Shown: positions 25,478 to 37,877 of the stretch, piece after piece
How positions within the stretch are numbered: position 1 is the first letter of the stretch
Layout of the letters: each line of letters starts with the position of its first letter
Origin: Chelatococcus albus
GTDB lineage: Bacteria; Pseudomonadota; Alphaproteobacteria; Rhizobiales; Beijerinckiaceae
DNA length: 64,000 nt
Direction of reading: 5' to 3'
NCBI RefSeq assembly: GCF_030067675.1
Contig: NZ_JASJEV010000013.1
Span: forward strand, 1 to 64,000
Position numbers and translations under genes: made by a program
The notes under the pieces: generated by a model
Databases searched by the model: none
Told to the model about the DNA's origin: nothing
Seen by the model: the letters and a program-made list of their open reading frames with translations, nothing else

Positions 25478-26449
25478 ATGCGCCGGGCGCGGCATGCCGC
25501 GCGGAGGGCCGCCGCCGTGGCGCTCGCCGCATGCCTCGCCCTTCTCGCCGCCGCGACGCGGACGGGGGCGCCGCGCGCTGCCGAGCGACCACCCGGCCTT
25601 GCCGCCTTCGCGCGTCCTCAGGCCCTGCCGCAGCCCCTGGCGCCCGAACGCGTCTCCCTCGGCCGGCGTCTCTTTCGCGACACGCGCCTGTCGCGCGATG
25701 GAAGCTTCGCCTGTGACAGCTGCCACTATCACGGTCTCGCCTTCTCCGACGCGCGTCCGCGCGCAGTCGGTGTCGCGGGCGAGCCGCTCGCCCGCAACAC
25801 GCCCGCCCTGTGGAACCTCGCCTGGGCGCGGCGTCTCCTCTGGGACGGCAGCCTCGAGCGTCTTGAGGATCAGGTTCGCGCGCCCGTCGTGCATCGCGCC
25901 GAGATGGGCACCGACTGGGCCACCGTGCTCACGCGCCTTGGCGCCGATCCGGACATGCGGGCGCGCTTCGCGCGCGCCTTCCCGGACGCATCCGGACCGA
26001 GCGAGACGACGGCCGCCGAGGCGCTGGCGGCCTACGTGCGCTCGCTCGTGTCGCCGGTGACGCGCTTCGACCGCTGGGTCGCGGGGGAGGCGGATGCTCT
26101 GCTCCCCCAGGAGGCTGAGGGTTATCGCCTGTTCACCGGCAAGGCCGGCTGCGCCGGCTGCCACGTCGGCTGGCGTTTGACCGACGATGCGGTGCGCGAG
26201 TTTGCATGGGACGCCGCCGCCCTGCGCCTGCGCACGCCGAGCCTCAGGGAGCTCGCCTGGAGCGGGCCCTATCTGCACGACGGCTCGGCGCCGACACTGG
26301 CCGAAGCGCTCGCCCGCCATCCGCGGCCGTCGGCGCCGGGCGGCGACAGCCGTGCGGAGCGGCTGTCGGAGGCGGAGCGCGCCGCGCTCGCCGCCTTCCT
26401 CGCGACGCTCTCGAGCGAGGATGCGCCGCGGCCGGTTCCGCTGCCCTGA
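25478..26449 (+). CDS. diheme cytochrome c peroxidase-family protein
   Basis: A 323-residue exported protein of the CCP/MauG superfamily with an N-terminal signal (Arg-rich, then AAVALAACLALLAAA). Two c-type heme motifs are seen: CDSCH at residues 79-83 and CAGCH at 225-229. Flanking text is typical for the family: LGRRLFRDTRLSRDGSFACD, RNTPALWNLAWARRLLWDGS, and near the end LRTPSLRELAWSGPYLHDGS. Classical members reduce hydrogen peroxide with electrons from small cytochromes. MauG relatives instead modify proteins. It is coupled to apbC (2-base gap), an unusual pairing. Confidence 0.88.
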   Translation: MRRARHAARRAAAVALAACLALLAAATRTGAPRAAERPPGLAAFARPQALPQPLAPERVSLGRRLFRDTRLSRDGSFACDSCHYHGLAFSDARPRAVGVAGEPLARNTPALWNLAWARRLLWDGSLERLEDQVRAPVVHRAEMGTDWATVLTRLGADPDMRARFARAFPDASGPSETTAAEALAAYVRSLVSPVTRFDRWVAGEADALLPQEAEGYRLFTGKAGCAGCHVGWRLTDDAVREFAWDAAALRLRTPSLRELAWSGPYLHDGSAPTLAEALARHPRPSAPGGDSRAERLSEAERAALAAFLATLSSEDAPRPVPLP

Positions 26450-27727
<1,278 letters not shown>

Positions 27728-27763
27728 AGGGCCGCAAGGCCTTTCGCGCATCGCGCCGATCGC

Positions 27764-27797
27764 AGAGCCCCGGACCGCCCGGTCCGGGGCTCTTTCT
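27764..27797 (+). terminator. intrinsic terminator after TakP-like copy 1
   Basis: A perfect 13-bp stem (AGAGCCCCGGACC with GGTCCGGGGCTCT) around GCCC, followed by TTCT. The T-run is short but the stem is strong. It separates the first TRAP binding-protein gene from the second. Confidence 0.8.
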
Positions 27798-27924
27798 ACG
27801 TCGAAAGTCGAATGATGCTCGCCCGGATTTGAGTGCGATCGCAGTTGCGAAGGCAAGGCGGTTGTGCCCTCCTTGCACCTCCGACACGCCAAAAACACAG
27901 AGGGGGCGTGCCGATTCTGCATAA

Positions 27925-29031
<1,107 letters not shown>

Positions 29032-29058
29032 GGCAACGGTCTCTTCATCTGCTGGACG

Positions 29059-29083
29059 AGCCCCGGGGCCCGGCCCCGGGGCT
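29059..29083 (+). terminator. hairpin after TakP-like copy 2
   Basis: An 11-bp perfect stem (AGCCCCGGGGC with GCCCCGGGGCT) around CCG, 28 bases after the stop codon. It is followed by TCGTCGTTG rather than a T-run. It is therefore a weak terminator or a transcript-stabilising hairpin. Confidence 0.55.
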
Positions 29084-29125
29084 TCGTCGTTGCGGGCGGG
29101 AAAACGCCGGCTGCTCGTGATCGTT

Positions 29126-29196
29126 GCTTGCGCAAGCCGGGCGAAGCGGGACACATTGCAGCTCGCATGAGGGGGGAGCGCGGCAACGATCCGCAA
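29126..29196 (+). promoter_or_regulatory. TTGCGCAA palindrome and 17-base element ahead of the third TRAP gene
   Basis: GCTTGCGCAAGC at 29126-29137 is a perfect 12-bp palindrome. GCGGCAACGATCCGCAA at 29180-29196 is identical to 26581-26597 and lies about 39 bases from the start codon (42 in the first gene). The core TTGCGCAA also occurs upstream of the second ABC binding protein at 24284-24291. Probable operator sites, by inference. Confidence 0.4.
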
Positions 29197-29234
29197 CAGC
29201 CGACAGGAGGGGGAGGGACCGAGGAGAGCCTTAG

Positions 29235-30323
<1,089 letters not shown>

Positions 30324-30340
30324 CGCTGCCGTTCCCGCAC

Positions 30341-30390
30341 CAAACAGGAAGGCCCCCTGGAGCTTGAGCTCCAGGGGGCCTTCCTGTTTG
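30341..30390. terminator. bidirectional terminator: 50-bp near-perfect palindrome
   Basis: Two 24-bp arms (30341-30364 and 30367-30390) are exact reverse complements with only TG between them. The outer ends are CAAACAGG / CCTGTTTG, so each strand has a T-containing tail after a very GC-rich stem core (GGCCCCCTGGAGCT). It lies 17 bases after the TakP copy 3 stop and 45 bases from the DctM stop. It is ideally placed to stop transcripts from both sides. Such length and perfection are exceptional for a bacterial terminator. Confidence 0.85.
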
Positions 30391-30435
30391 GCAGTGGCTT
30401 CTCTCGGGGGCGGCCGCTCCTCCCGGGTCACGGCC

Positions 30436-32265
30436 TCACTGGATCTTGGGCGGGGCGAGATCGAGCGGCGGGGCGATGCTGTCGAGACCGGGCGTGAGCT
30501 GCTGGAGCTGCTGCTCGATCTGCTTCTGGTCCATCTGTGGCCCGGTCGATTTGTAGTGCATTACCATCTGCGGGAAGAGGATGACGAGCGCCACCATGAT
30601 GCACTGGATGACGACGAAGGGCACGGCGCCCCAGTAGATCTGGCCGGTGGTCACCGGCTCCATCGTCTTGCCCGTCACGCGGTCGACGTACGGAAGCTTC
30701 GGCGCCACCGAACGCAGGAAGAAGAGGGCGAAGCCGAAGGGCGGATGCATGAAGCTCGTCTGCATGTTCACGCCAAGCATGACGCCGAACCAGATGAGGT
30801 CGATGCCGATGCGCTCCGCCGCCGGCCCGATGAGCGGGATGGCGATGAAGGCGAGCTCGAAGAAGTCGAGGAAGAAGGCGAGGACAAAGATGAGCACGTT
30901 GACGAAGGCGAGGAAGCCCGTCTGCCCGCCCGGCAGCGAAACGAGTAGTTCCTCCACCCACTTGTGCCCGTCGACCCCGTAGAAAGTGAGCGAGAAGACG
31001 CGCGCGCCCACCAGGATGAAGAGCACGAAGGCCGAGAGCTTGGCCGTCGCTTCCGTCGCCTGGCGCACGAGGTCGAAGCGCAGGCGGCCCTTCATGATGG
31101 CGAGCAGGATTGCCCCCGTCGCGCCCATGGCACCGCCCTCGGTCGGCGTCGCGACGCCGATGAAGATGGTGCCGAGCACGAGGAAGATGAGGCCGAGCGG
31201 CGGCACCATGACGAAGGTGACCTGCTCGGCGATGCGCGAGATGAGGCGGAAGCCCGTGAAACGCTCGATGGCGCCCGCCACGAGCGCATAGAGCGTGCCG
31301 GCGATGAGCGCCTCGGCGAGGAGCGCGGTGCGTGCCCAGCCGGCGTTCTTGAGCATCACGTAGGCGACGGCGAACGCCACCGCGACGAGGGCCGTGAGCA
31401 CGAGGCGCCTGGCACCGAGGAGGCGGTTGAAGAGCGCCGACAGGAACGACACCACGACCGCCACCGACATCGTCAGGATGACGAAGTCGGCGCCGGCGCG
31501 GATCGTCGTCTGCCTCATCACGTAGATGGCGACGGCCGCGGAGAAGGCAACGAGCACGCCGAGCTGCCAGACGCCGCGCGCGCCGCTCGGCTCGCGGAAG
31601 CCGATGGCGTCGACCGGCAGGCCAGGCGCGGCCTTCGGATTGAAGATCGAAACGAGGAAGACGTAGCCGGCGTAGAGGCCCGCGAGCACGAGGCCGGGAA
31701 CGAAGGCGCCCTCGTACATGTCGCCCACCGAGCGGCCGAGCTGATCGGCCATGACGATGAGGACGAGCGAGGGCGGGACGATCTGGGCGAGCGTGCCCGA
31801 TGCGGCGATGACGCCCGAGGCGAGCCGGCGATCATAGCCGTAGCGCAGCATGATGGGCAGCGAGATGAGGCCCATCGAGATCACCGAGGCGGCGACGACG
31901 CCGGTGGTCGCCGCGAGGAGCGCGCCGACGAAGATGACGGCATAGGCAAGGCCGCCGCGGATCGTGCCGAACAGCTGGCCGATGGTGTCGAGCAGGTCCT
32001 CCGCCATGCCGGATCGTTCGAGGATCAGGCCCATGAAGGTGAAGAACGGAATGGCCAGCAGCACGTCGTTGTTCATCGTGCCGTAGATGCGTTCCGGCAG
32101 GGCCTGCAGGAAATCAGGGCGGAACAGGCCGAGCTCGATGCCGAGGAGGCCGAAGATGAGGCCGTTGGCGGCGAGCGCGAAGGCGACCGGATAGCCGAGC
32201 AGCAGGAAGACGACGAGCGCCGCGAACATGATCGGCGCCATGTTGTGGATGATAAACCCAGCCAT
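30436..32265 (-). CDS. TRAP transporter large permease (DctM), long form
   Basis: The 609-residue polytopic membrane subunit that moves solute with Na+ in TRAP systems. Usual DctM is about 430 residues. Here conserved N-terminal segments (PFFTFMGLILERSGMAEDLL, SGTLAQIVPPSLVLIVMADQ) and C-terminal segments (GVATPTEGGAMGATGAILLA, QTSFMHPPFGFALFFLRSVA) are separated by roughly 140 extra residues (about 215-355) with four additional hydrophobic stretches. Long forms of this kind are known among TRAP permeases of the TakM/mannitol-chloroaromatic type. It forms a unit with the DctQ gene 36 bases upstream. The matching binding proteins are the convergent TakP-like genes. Confidence 0.9.
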   Translation of the reverse strand: MAGFIIHNMAPIMFAALVVFLLLGYPVAFALAANGLIFGLLGIELGLFRPDFLQALPERIYGTMNNDVLLAIPFFTFMGLILERSGMAEDLLDTIGQLFGTIRGGLAYAVIFVGALLAATTGVVAASVISMGLISLPIMLRYGYDRRLASGVIAASGTLAQIVPPSLVLIVMADQLGRSVGDMYEGAFVPGLVLAGLYAGYVFLVSIFNPKAAPGLPVDAIGFREPSGARGVWQLGVLVAFSAAVAIYVMRQTTIRAGADFVILTMSVAVVVSFLSALFNRLLGARRLVLTALVAVAFAVAYVMLKNAGWARTALLAEALIAGTLYALVAGAIERFTGFRLISRIAEQVTFVMVPPLGLIFLVLGTIFIGVATPTEGGAMGATGAILLAIMKGRLRFDLVRQATEATAKLSAFVLFILVGARVFSLTFYGVDGHKWVEELLVSLPGGQTGFLAFVNVLIFVLAFFLDFFELAFIAIPLIGPAAERIGIDLIWFGVMLGVNMQTSFMHPPFGFALFFLRSVAPKLPYVDRVTGKTMEPVTTGQIYWGAVPFVVIQCIMVALVILFPQMVMHYKSTGPQMDQKQIEQQLQQLTPGLDSIAPPLDLAPPKIQ

Positions 32266-32301
32266 GGGGCGAGCTCCGGGGCAGATATCGGTCGCGAGGG
32301 G

Positions 32302-32904
32302 TCAGGCGATGGGGGCGTCGTTGCCGGCCTGCTGCAGCAGGCGTTCGGCCTCCGCCTCGGCCGCGGCGCCATGGCCGCCGCCGCCCGCATGCGGGTCTTC
32401 CATGTCGCCGCGGATGATCGCGATGCGCTTGATGAGCTCGGAGATGGCCTGGACGAAGAGAAGGACGAAGCCGATCGGAATGAGGAACTTCGACGGCCAC
32501 TGGGCAAGGCCGCCGGCATTGAGCGACTGCTCGTTGATCAGGAAGGAGCGCTGCGCGAAGGGCAGCGAGGTGATGATCATCACGAGCGTGAACGGGAGCA
32601 GAAAGACCACGGTGCCGAAGACATCGATGAAGTCGCGCGCGCGCTTCGAGAAGCGGCTGTTCACGATGTCGATGCGGATGTGCTCGTTGTTGAGCAGCGT
32701 CCACGGCGAGCACAGCAGGAACACCGCGCCGAAGAGCACCCACTGCAGTTCGAGCCAGGCGTTCGACGACACGTCGAAGAGCTTGCGGATGATGGCGTTG
32801 ACCGTCGAGACGACAACGGCCGCCAGAATGAGCCAGGCGACCCAGCGGCCGATGCGGCCGTTGATCGCGTCGATGGCGCGACTGATGGAGAGAAACAGGG
32901 TCAC
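32302..32904 (-). CDS. TRAP transporter small permease (DctQ)
   Basis: A 200-residue membrane protein with four helices, the DctQ subunit that pairs with DctM. Conserved text: VVVSTVNAIIRKLFDVSSNA, WLELQWVLFGAVFLLCSPWT, LNNEHIRIDIV, and near the end SKFLIPIGFVLLFVQAISEL. The C-terminal tail is His/Gly/Ala-rich (DPHAGGGGHGAAAEAE). It starts with GTG after GAGGGGAAG. It is upstream of the large permease and presumably co-transcribed with it. The 284 bases before it hold no gene. Confidence 0.88.
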   Translation of the reverse strand: MTLFLSISRAIDAINGRIGRWVAWLILAAVVVSTVNAIIRKLFDVSSNAWLELQWVLFGAVFLLCSPWTLLNNEHIRIDIVNSRFSKRARDFIDVFGTVVFLLPFTLVMIITSLPFAQRSFLINEQSLNAGGLAQWPSKFLIPIGFVLLFVQAISELIKRIAIIRGDMEDPHAGGGGHGAAAEAEAERLLQQAGNDAPIA

Positions 32905-33188
32905 CGGACTTCCCCTCGTGCGTTCCGTGGGCCCCTCTTTGGAGGCTTGCTCTGGAAGTGGCCGGGCGCCGGCGGGTTCCCGCCCGTCGCGCCCACCCCA
33001 TGGCGGGTCCTAGCCCAATGGCCACCGCGACACAAGGCGAACGTTCAACAGGGCTGACCTGTCCAAAAGTTTCGAAACGGCGCGCCGGCCCGTCGCGATC
33101 CTTCTGCGGGCGCCGCCAGCGGGGCGCTTCCTCGCATTCCGGATGCGGAAGGTGCGCCCGGTCTTGCCGCATGACGCCGGGCGCCGCA

Positions 33189-34382
33189 TCAGCGCGGCGC
33201 GCGCCTCGCGGCGAGGCCGAAGCGGTGCGCCGCATAGCCGGCGAGCACGCAGGCGAGCATGAGGCCGACGAGCGCGAGCGGCCAGCGTGTGACCGCGGCG
33301 CCCGCGACGACGGAGGTGACGGCGCCGAGGCCGAGTTGCAGTGCCCCGGCGACGCCCGCGCTCGTGCCGGCCGCCTCCGGCCGCACCGACAGGGCGGCCG
33401 CCGTCGCGCCGGGCAGGGTGAGGCCGTTGCCGACGGCGGTGACCGAGAGGGGAATGAAGAGCGTGGCCGGCGTCCACGCCCAGGTCGTCGCGACGACGGC
33501 CTCGGCCGCGACGGCGAGCACCGAGAGCAGCGTGCCGATGGTGACCATGCGGTCCGTGCCGAGGCGCAGCGCATAGCGGCCGGAGATGAAGTTGCCGAGC
33601 ATGTAGCCGCCGGCATTGACGACGAAATAGGCGCCGTAGACGTCGGCCGGCTGGCCCATCACCGCGACCACGATGTGCGGCGCGCCCGCCACGAAGGCGA
33701 AGAAGGCGGCCGAGGTGAAGGCCATGGCGAGCGCATAGCCGAGGAAGGCGCGATCGCCGACGAGGAGGGGGAAGGCCCGCAGCATGTCCGCGAATTTTGC
33801 CGCCGCCCCGTTGCGCGGGGCGGTCTCGCTCAGGGCGGCGAGGGTGAAGAGGCCGGCGGCGACGCCCAGCATCGCCTTGGCGCCGAAGATCCAGCGCCAG
33901 CCGAAACGCTCGTCGATGAGGCCGCCGACGAAGGGGGCCACCATCGGCGCGACGACCATGACCATGGTCAGGTAGCCGAGCCGGCTCGCCGCCTCGTCGC
34001 GACCTGATGTGTCGCGCACGATGGCGCGGGCGAGGGAGAAGGCGGTGCCCGCCCCCGCCGCCTGCACGACCCGCGCGCCGAGGAGCGCCGGTGTCGTCAT
34101 GGCGAAGGCTCCGCCGAGCGACCCGAGCGTGAAGAGCACAATCCCGGCGAGCACACAGGGCCGCCGGCCGATCCGGTCGGAAATCGGGCCAACAACGAAC
34201 TGCGTGACCGCCACGGCGAGGAGATAGAGCCCCAGCGTGAGCTGGATGGTGGCGTAGTCGGTCGCGAAGGCGCGCGACAGGGCTGGCGTCGAGGGCGCGA
34301 GGACGTTGAGCGCGAAGGGCTGCAGCGCCGAGATGGCGACGAGCACGGCAAGGCCGGGGCGGGCGGCTGCGGAAGGGGTCAC
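33189..34382 (-). CDS. Bcr/CflA-family multidrug efflux MFS transporter
   Basis: A 397-residue, 12-helix major facilitator protein of the drug:H+ antiporter DHA1 (Bcr/CflA) type. Signatures are LNVLAPSTPALSRAFATDYA in helix 1, VVGPISDRIGRRPCVLAGI (motif A) between helices 2 and 3, and VQAAGAGTAFSLARAIVRDT (motif B-like). It probably exports a drug or amino-acid derivative; Bcr relatives export cysteine or bicyclomycin. The GTG start overlaps the stop of the upstream EamA gene (GTGA), so the two transporters are translationally coupled. Confidence 0.87.
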   Translation of the reverse strand: MTPSAAARPGLAVLVAISALQPFALNVLAPSTPALSRAFATDYATIQLTLGLYLLAVAVTQFVVGPISDRIGRRPCVLAGIVLFTLGSLGGAFAMTTPALLGARVVQAAGAGTAFSLARAIVRDTSGRDEAASRLGYLTMVMVVAPMVAPFVGGLIDERFGWRWIFGAKAMLGVAAGLFTLAALSETAPRNGAAAKFADMLRAFPLLVGDRAFLGYALAMAFTSAAFFAFVAGAPHIVVAVMGQPADVYGAYFVVNAGGYMLGNFISGRYALRLGTDRMVTIGTLLSVLAVAAEAVVATTWAWTPATLFIPLSVTAVGNGLTLPGATAAALSVRPEAAGTSAGVAGALQLGLGAVTSVVAGAAVTRWPLALVGLMLACVLAGYAAHRFGLAARRAPR

Positions 34383-35311
34383 GGCCGGGCCTCGCCGCTC
34401 GGGGCCGCGACGGCGGCCAGCGGCGCGACCGCCGCCCGGGCGCGCGCACGCTCGCGATGGATGGTGTAAAGGCCGCTCGCGATGATCAGCAGCGTGCCGG
34501 CGATGGTGGTCAGGCCCGGCAGGTCGCCCCCGACGAGATAGCCGAGCGCCGTCGCCCAGACGATGATGCTGTATCGGAAGGAGGACACGAGGGCGACATC
34601 GCTGTTCCGGCAGGCCACCACGATGCAGTAGTTGCCGATGGAGACGACGACGGCGGCACCGGCGAGCAGCTGCGCCTCACGCAGGCCGATCGGCCGCCAG
34701 GAGGCAAACCCCTCGCTCGCCCCCGCAGCGAAGCCGAGGACCATGACCGCGACCGTCGTGGCGAGCATCACCAGGAGGGAGGGAACCTCCGGACTGATCC
34801 TCCGCGTCACCAGATCGCGGGTCGCCGCGAGGACCGCCGCAAGCACGGCGACCGCCGACCAGAGGTCGAAGCCGGAGGTCGCAGGTCGGATGACGACCAG
34901 GACACCGGCGAAGCCGACGAGGATCGCTCCCCAGCGGCGCCAGCCGACCACCTCCATCCCGCTCACCGCCACGATCAGCGTCATGATCAGAGGGGTACCC
35001 TGCAGGATTGCGGTGATGTTGGCGAGCGGCAGGTGGGCGAGCGCGGTTATGAAGGTGAAGGCCGTGCCCGTTTCGAGCAGGGCCCGCAGGCCGACCGCCG
35101 GCTGCGCGACCCGCGGCAGGTGCCGCAACTGGCCGAACGCGGCGGCAAGCGTCAATGCCGCCAGCACGGCGAAGACACCGCGAATGGCGACGATCTGGCT
35201 GGTCGCGTGGGCGCCGGCGACGAGTTTCACCAGCATGTCGTTGGTGATGAAGCACGCCATCGCGGCGAGCATGGCCAGTATGCCGCGCCGGTTGTCGGCT
35301 GCCGATGCCAC
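34379..35311 (-). CDS. EamA/DMT-superfamily transporter
   Basis: A 310-residue, 10-helix drug/metabolite transporter with the two EamA repeats. ACFITNDMLVKLVAG and ETGTAFTFITALAHLPLANI lie in the first; RYSIIVWATALGYLVGGDLP in the second. Members mostly export amino acids, riboflavin or other metabolites, and the substrate is not readable here. It lies 63 bases after the SolA-like oxidase gene and overlaps the following MFS gene by 4 bases. The three minus-strand genes probably form one unit that handles an amine or amino-acid derivative. Confidence 0.85.
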   Translation of the reverse strand: MASAADNRRGILAMLAAMACFITNDMLVKLVAGAHATSQIVAIRGVFAVLAALTLAAAFGQLRHLPRVAQPAVGLRALLETGTAFTFITALAHLPLANITAILQGTPLIMTLIVAVSGMEVVGWRRWGAILVGFAGVLVVIRPATSGFDLWSAVAVLAAVLAATRDLVTRRISPEVPSLLVMLATTVAVMVLGFAAGASEGFASWRPIGLREAQLLAGAAVVVSIGNYCIVVACRNSDVALVSSFRYSIIVWATALGYLVGGDLPGLTTIAGTLLIIASGLYTIHRERARARAAVAPLAAVAAPSGEARP

Positions 35312-35374
35312 GGAAAATCTCCTGTGCGCCCGATGGCGCGCGAAAGGCCCTTTGAATTGCGGCGATATCGAAAC

Positions 35375-36523
35375 TCAGGCGGTCGCCGTCAAACGCTCCA
35401 GCGCAAACAGGGACAGATCGAAGGCCGGTCGACGGTCCATGGCGAGGTCCGCAAGCACCTCGCCGACGACGCTCGCGAACTTGAAGCCGTGCCCCGAACA
35501 GGGCGAGGCCACGATCACCTGCGGCAGGTCCGGCAGCCTGTCGATGATGAAATGCTCGTCCGGGGTGTTTGTGAACAGGCAGGCCTTCAGGGCGAGCACG
35601 GGGCCGTCAGCCGCGGGGAAGAAGCGCCGGACGCCGTCGCGCAGAACCGCCTCGTCGCGCGCCGTCGGCTCGCGCGACAGCGTGTCGGCATGACCCGTCT
35701 CGTGCAGGTGGTGGTACAGTCCGATCTTGAAGCCCGGGATGCCCCACTGCGGGAAGACATAGAAGTGGCCGGCGGCATCCGAGAGGATGCCGACCGGAAA
35801 CCGCTCCAGCGCGAAGAGGCTCGGATCGCTCGTGCGGAACCAGCCGAGCACCTGCCGCTCGGGAACCACCTGCGCGGCGAGGGAGGGCACGAAGTCGCCG
35901 ATCCAGGCGCCGGCGGAGAGGACGAGGCGGCCCGCCTCGTAAACGCCCCGCTCGGTCGTTACCCGCACGCCCGTCGCCGTCGGCTCCCAAGCCAGGACCT
36001 TCTCGCGTGCCCGGATGTCGGCGCCCGCCGCGATCGCCATGGAGACATGGGCGAGGATGGAGCGCTCGGAGGCGACGAAGCCCGCGTCCGCCTGGTAGAC
36101 GGCAATGTGGTCCTCGGCGAGCCGCCAGCCCGGGAAGCGCCGGGCGACCTCGCCGGCCGTCAGCACGTCGTGCGCAAGGCCGTGCTCCCGGCAGGAGGCG
36201 AGGGACCCCTGCACCACGCGGCTGTTCTCCGGGCCGGCGTCGAGCCCGCCCGTGACGAAGAGGAGTTGTTCGCCCCACGCCCGCTCGGCCTCCCGCCACA
36301 GCGCATAGGCACGATCGAGCAGGGGGACGTAGCGCGGATTCTCGAAATAGGCGCGGCGGATGATGCGGTTGTGGCCGTGGGAGGAGCCCATGCCGTGGCC
36401 GATGTCGAAACGCTCGAGCCCGAGGACGCGCTGGCCTCGCCTGGCGAGCTGCCAGGCCGTCGTCGATCCCATGCCGCCGATGCCGACGACAATGACGTCG
36501 TAGGTGCCTTGGCCCGCCGCCAC
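35375..36523 (-). CDS. solA: SolA-like FAD oxidase (N-methyltryptophan/sarcosine oxidase family)
   Basis: A monomeric DAO-family flavoprotein of 382 residues that oxidatively demethylates N-methyl amino acids. The FAD-binding start is YDVIVVGIGGMGSTTAWQLA, then DIGHGMGSSHGHNRIIR. The covalent-flavin Cys lies in LKACLFTNTPDEHFIIDRLP, and CSGHGFKFASVVGE is the typical C-terminal segment. I chose the GTG at 36521-36523 because GGAGGGCAGC precedes it directly and the product then begins just before the FAD motif. An ATG at 36586 would add 21 unrelated residues. The exact substrate is uncertain within the sarcosine/N-methyltryptophan group. Confidence 0.85.
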   Translation of the reverse strand: MAAGQGTYDVIVVGIGGMGSTTAWQLARRGQRVLGLERFDIGHGMGSSHGHNRIIRRAYFENPRYVPLLDRAYALWREAERAWGEQLLFVTGGLDAGPENSRVVQGSLASCREHGLAHDVLTAGEVARRFPGWRLAEDHIAVYQADAGFVASERSILAHVSMAIAAGADIRAREKVLAWEPTATGVRVTTERGVYEAGRLVLSAGAWIGDFVPSLAAQVVPERQVLGWFRTSDPSLFALERFPVGILSDAAGHFYVFPQWGIPGFKIGLYHHLHETGHADTLSREPTARDEAVLRDGVRRFFPAADGPVLALKACLFTNTPDEHFIIDRLPDLPQVIVASPCSGHGFKFASVVGEVLADLAMDRRPAFDLSLFALERLTATA

Positions 36524-36701
36524 GCTGCCCTCCCGTCGATTCTTTCTTGCATGGCCGTTCGGCCCGGCCGCGCAGGGTAGGGGCATTCGTGCGGGCCGTC
36601 GAGGCGGGGAAGCAGGGCGGGCTCCGCGCGCGCGGCAGTGCAGGGATGCAGGTGCGGCAGGGCGCGGCCGTCGCCGCGAGGCAATGTTGCGGAGCGCGGC
36701 G

Positions 36702-37739
36702 TCAGCCGCCGGTGACGCTCATGTGGCGGCCCACCGCCGGGCGCGCGTGGCGCCGGTCGATGACGAAGTCGTGGCCTTTGGGCTTTCGCGCTATGGCGCG
36801 CTCGATGGCGGCTTCGAGGGGCGCGTCGCTCTCGCTTGCGCGCAGCGGCGCGCGCAGGTCGGCCGCGTCCTCCTGGCCGAGGCACATGTAGAGCGTGCCC
36901 GTGCAGGTGACGCGCACCCGATTGCAGCTCTCGCAGAAATTATGCGTCATCGGCGTGATGAAGCCGAGCCGCCCACCCGTCTCGCGCACGCGCACATAGC
37001 GGGCAGGCCCGCCCGTGCGGTAGTCGATCTCGTCGAGCGTATAGCGCTCCATGAGGCGCGCCTTGACGAGCGACAGCGGCAGGAACTGGTCGACGCGGGC
37101 GGGCTCGATCTCGCCCAGCGGCATCACCTCGATGAGCGTCAGGTCCATGCCCCGTCCATGGGACCAGTCGATCAGGCGGGGGATTTCGTCCTCGTTGACG
37201 CCCTTGAGCGCCACGGCATTGATCTTGACGGCGAGTCCCGCAGCCTGGGCGGCGTCGATGCCGGCCATGACCTTGCCGAGATCGCCCCAGCGCGTGGTGG
37301 CGCGGAACTTCGCGGCATCGAGGGTGTCGAGCGAAACGTTGACGCGCCGGACGCCGCAATCGGCCAGTTCCGTGGCGTAGCGGGCCAGCTGGGAACCGTT
37401 GGTTGTCACCGTGAGCTCGTCGAGCGCCCCGCTCGCGAGGTGGCGCGACAGCGAACGGAAGAGATGCATGATGTCGCGGCGCACGAGCGGTTCGCCGCCG
37501 GTGATGCGCAGCTTGCGCACGCCGCGCCCGACGAAGACGCTGCACAGCCGGTCGAGCTCCTCGAGCGTCAGAAGGTCGCGCTTCGGCAGGAAGTGCATGT
37601 CCTCGGCCATGCAGTAGACGCAGCGGAAATCGCAGCGGTCCGTCACCGAGACACGCAAATAGGTGATGGTCCGCCCGAACGGGTCGATCAGCGGACGATC
37701 CGCGGTCTCCTGCATAAGGGCGAGGGCACCCTGGGCCAC
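36702..37739 (-). CDS. moaA: GTP 3',8-cyclase MoaA
   Basis: A radical-SAM enzyme of 345 residues that, with MoaC, converts GTP to cyclic pyranopterin monophosphate, the first step of molybdenum cofactor synthesis. The SAM cluster motif is [16 protein letters not shown] (Cys36, Cys40, Cys43). [14 protein letters not shown] is the SAM-binding segment. The C-terminal cluster motif is [20 protein letters not shown], and the protein ends in the conserved Gly-Gly (SVTGG). It is not clustered with other moa genes here, but its product is needed by the IorAB hydroxylase at 11974-14635. Divergent from the DUF971 gene. Confidence 0.95.
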   Translation of the reverse strand: MAQGALALMQETADRPLIDPFGRTITYLRVSVTDRCDFRCVYCMAEDMHFLPKRDLLTLEELDRLCSVFVGRGVRKLRITGGEPLVRRDIMHLFRSLSRHLASGALDELTVTTNGSQLARYATELADCGVRRVNVSLDTLDAAKFRATTRWGDLGKVMAGIDAAQAAGLAVKINAVALKGVNEDEIPRLIDWSHGRGMDLTLIEVMPLGEIEPARVDQFLPLSLVKARLMERYTLDEIDYRTGGPARYVRVRETGGRLGFITPMTHNFCESCNRVRVTCTGTLYMCLGQEDAADLRAPLRASESDAPLEAAIERAIARKPKGHDFVIDRRHARPAVGRHMSVTGG

Positions 37740-37877
37740 GAGGCTTACTCCACAGCCGTCGGTTTCTCGGCGCGACCAGCGGCCGCTATATGTGGTCAGA
37801 TATAATTAGGATGGTCGGCAGCCGGGTCAATTCGCAAGGCGGCATGCCGGCTGCGGCTCTTCGCCCGGGAGACAGCC

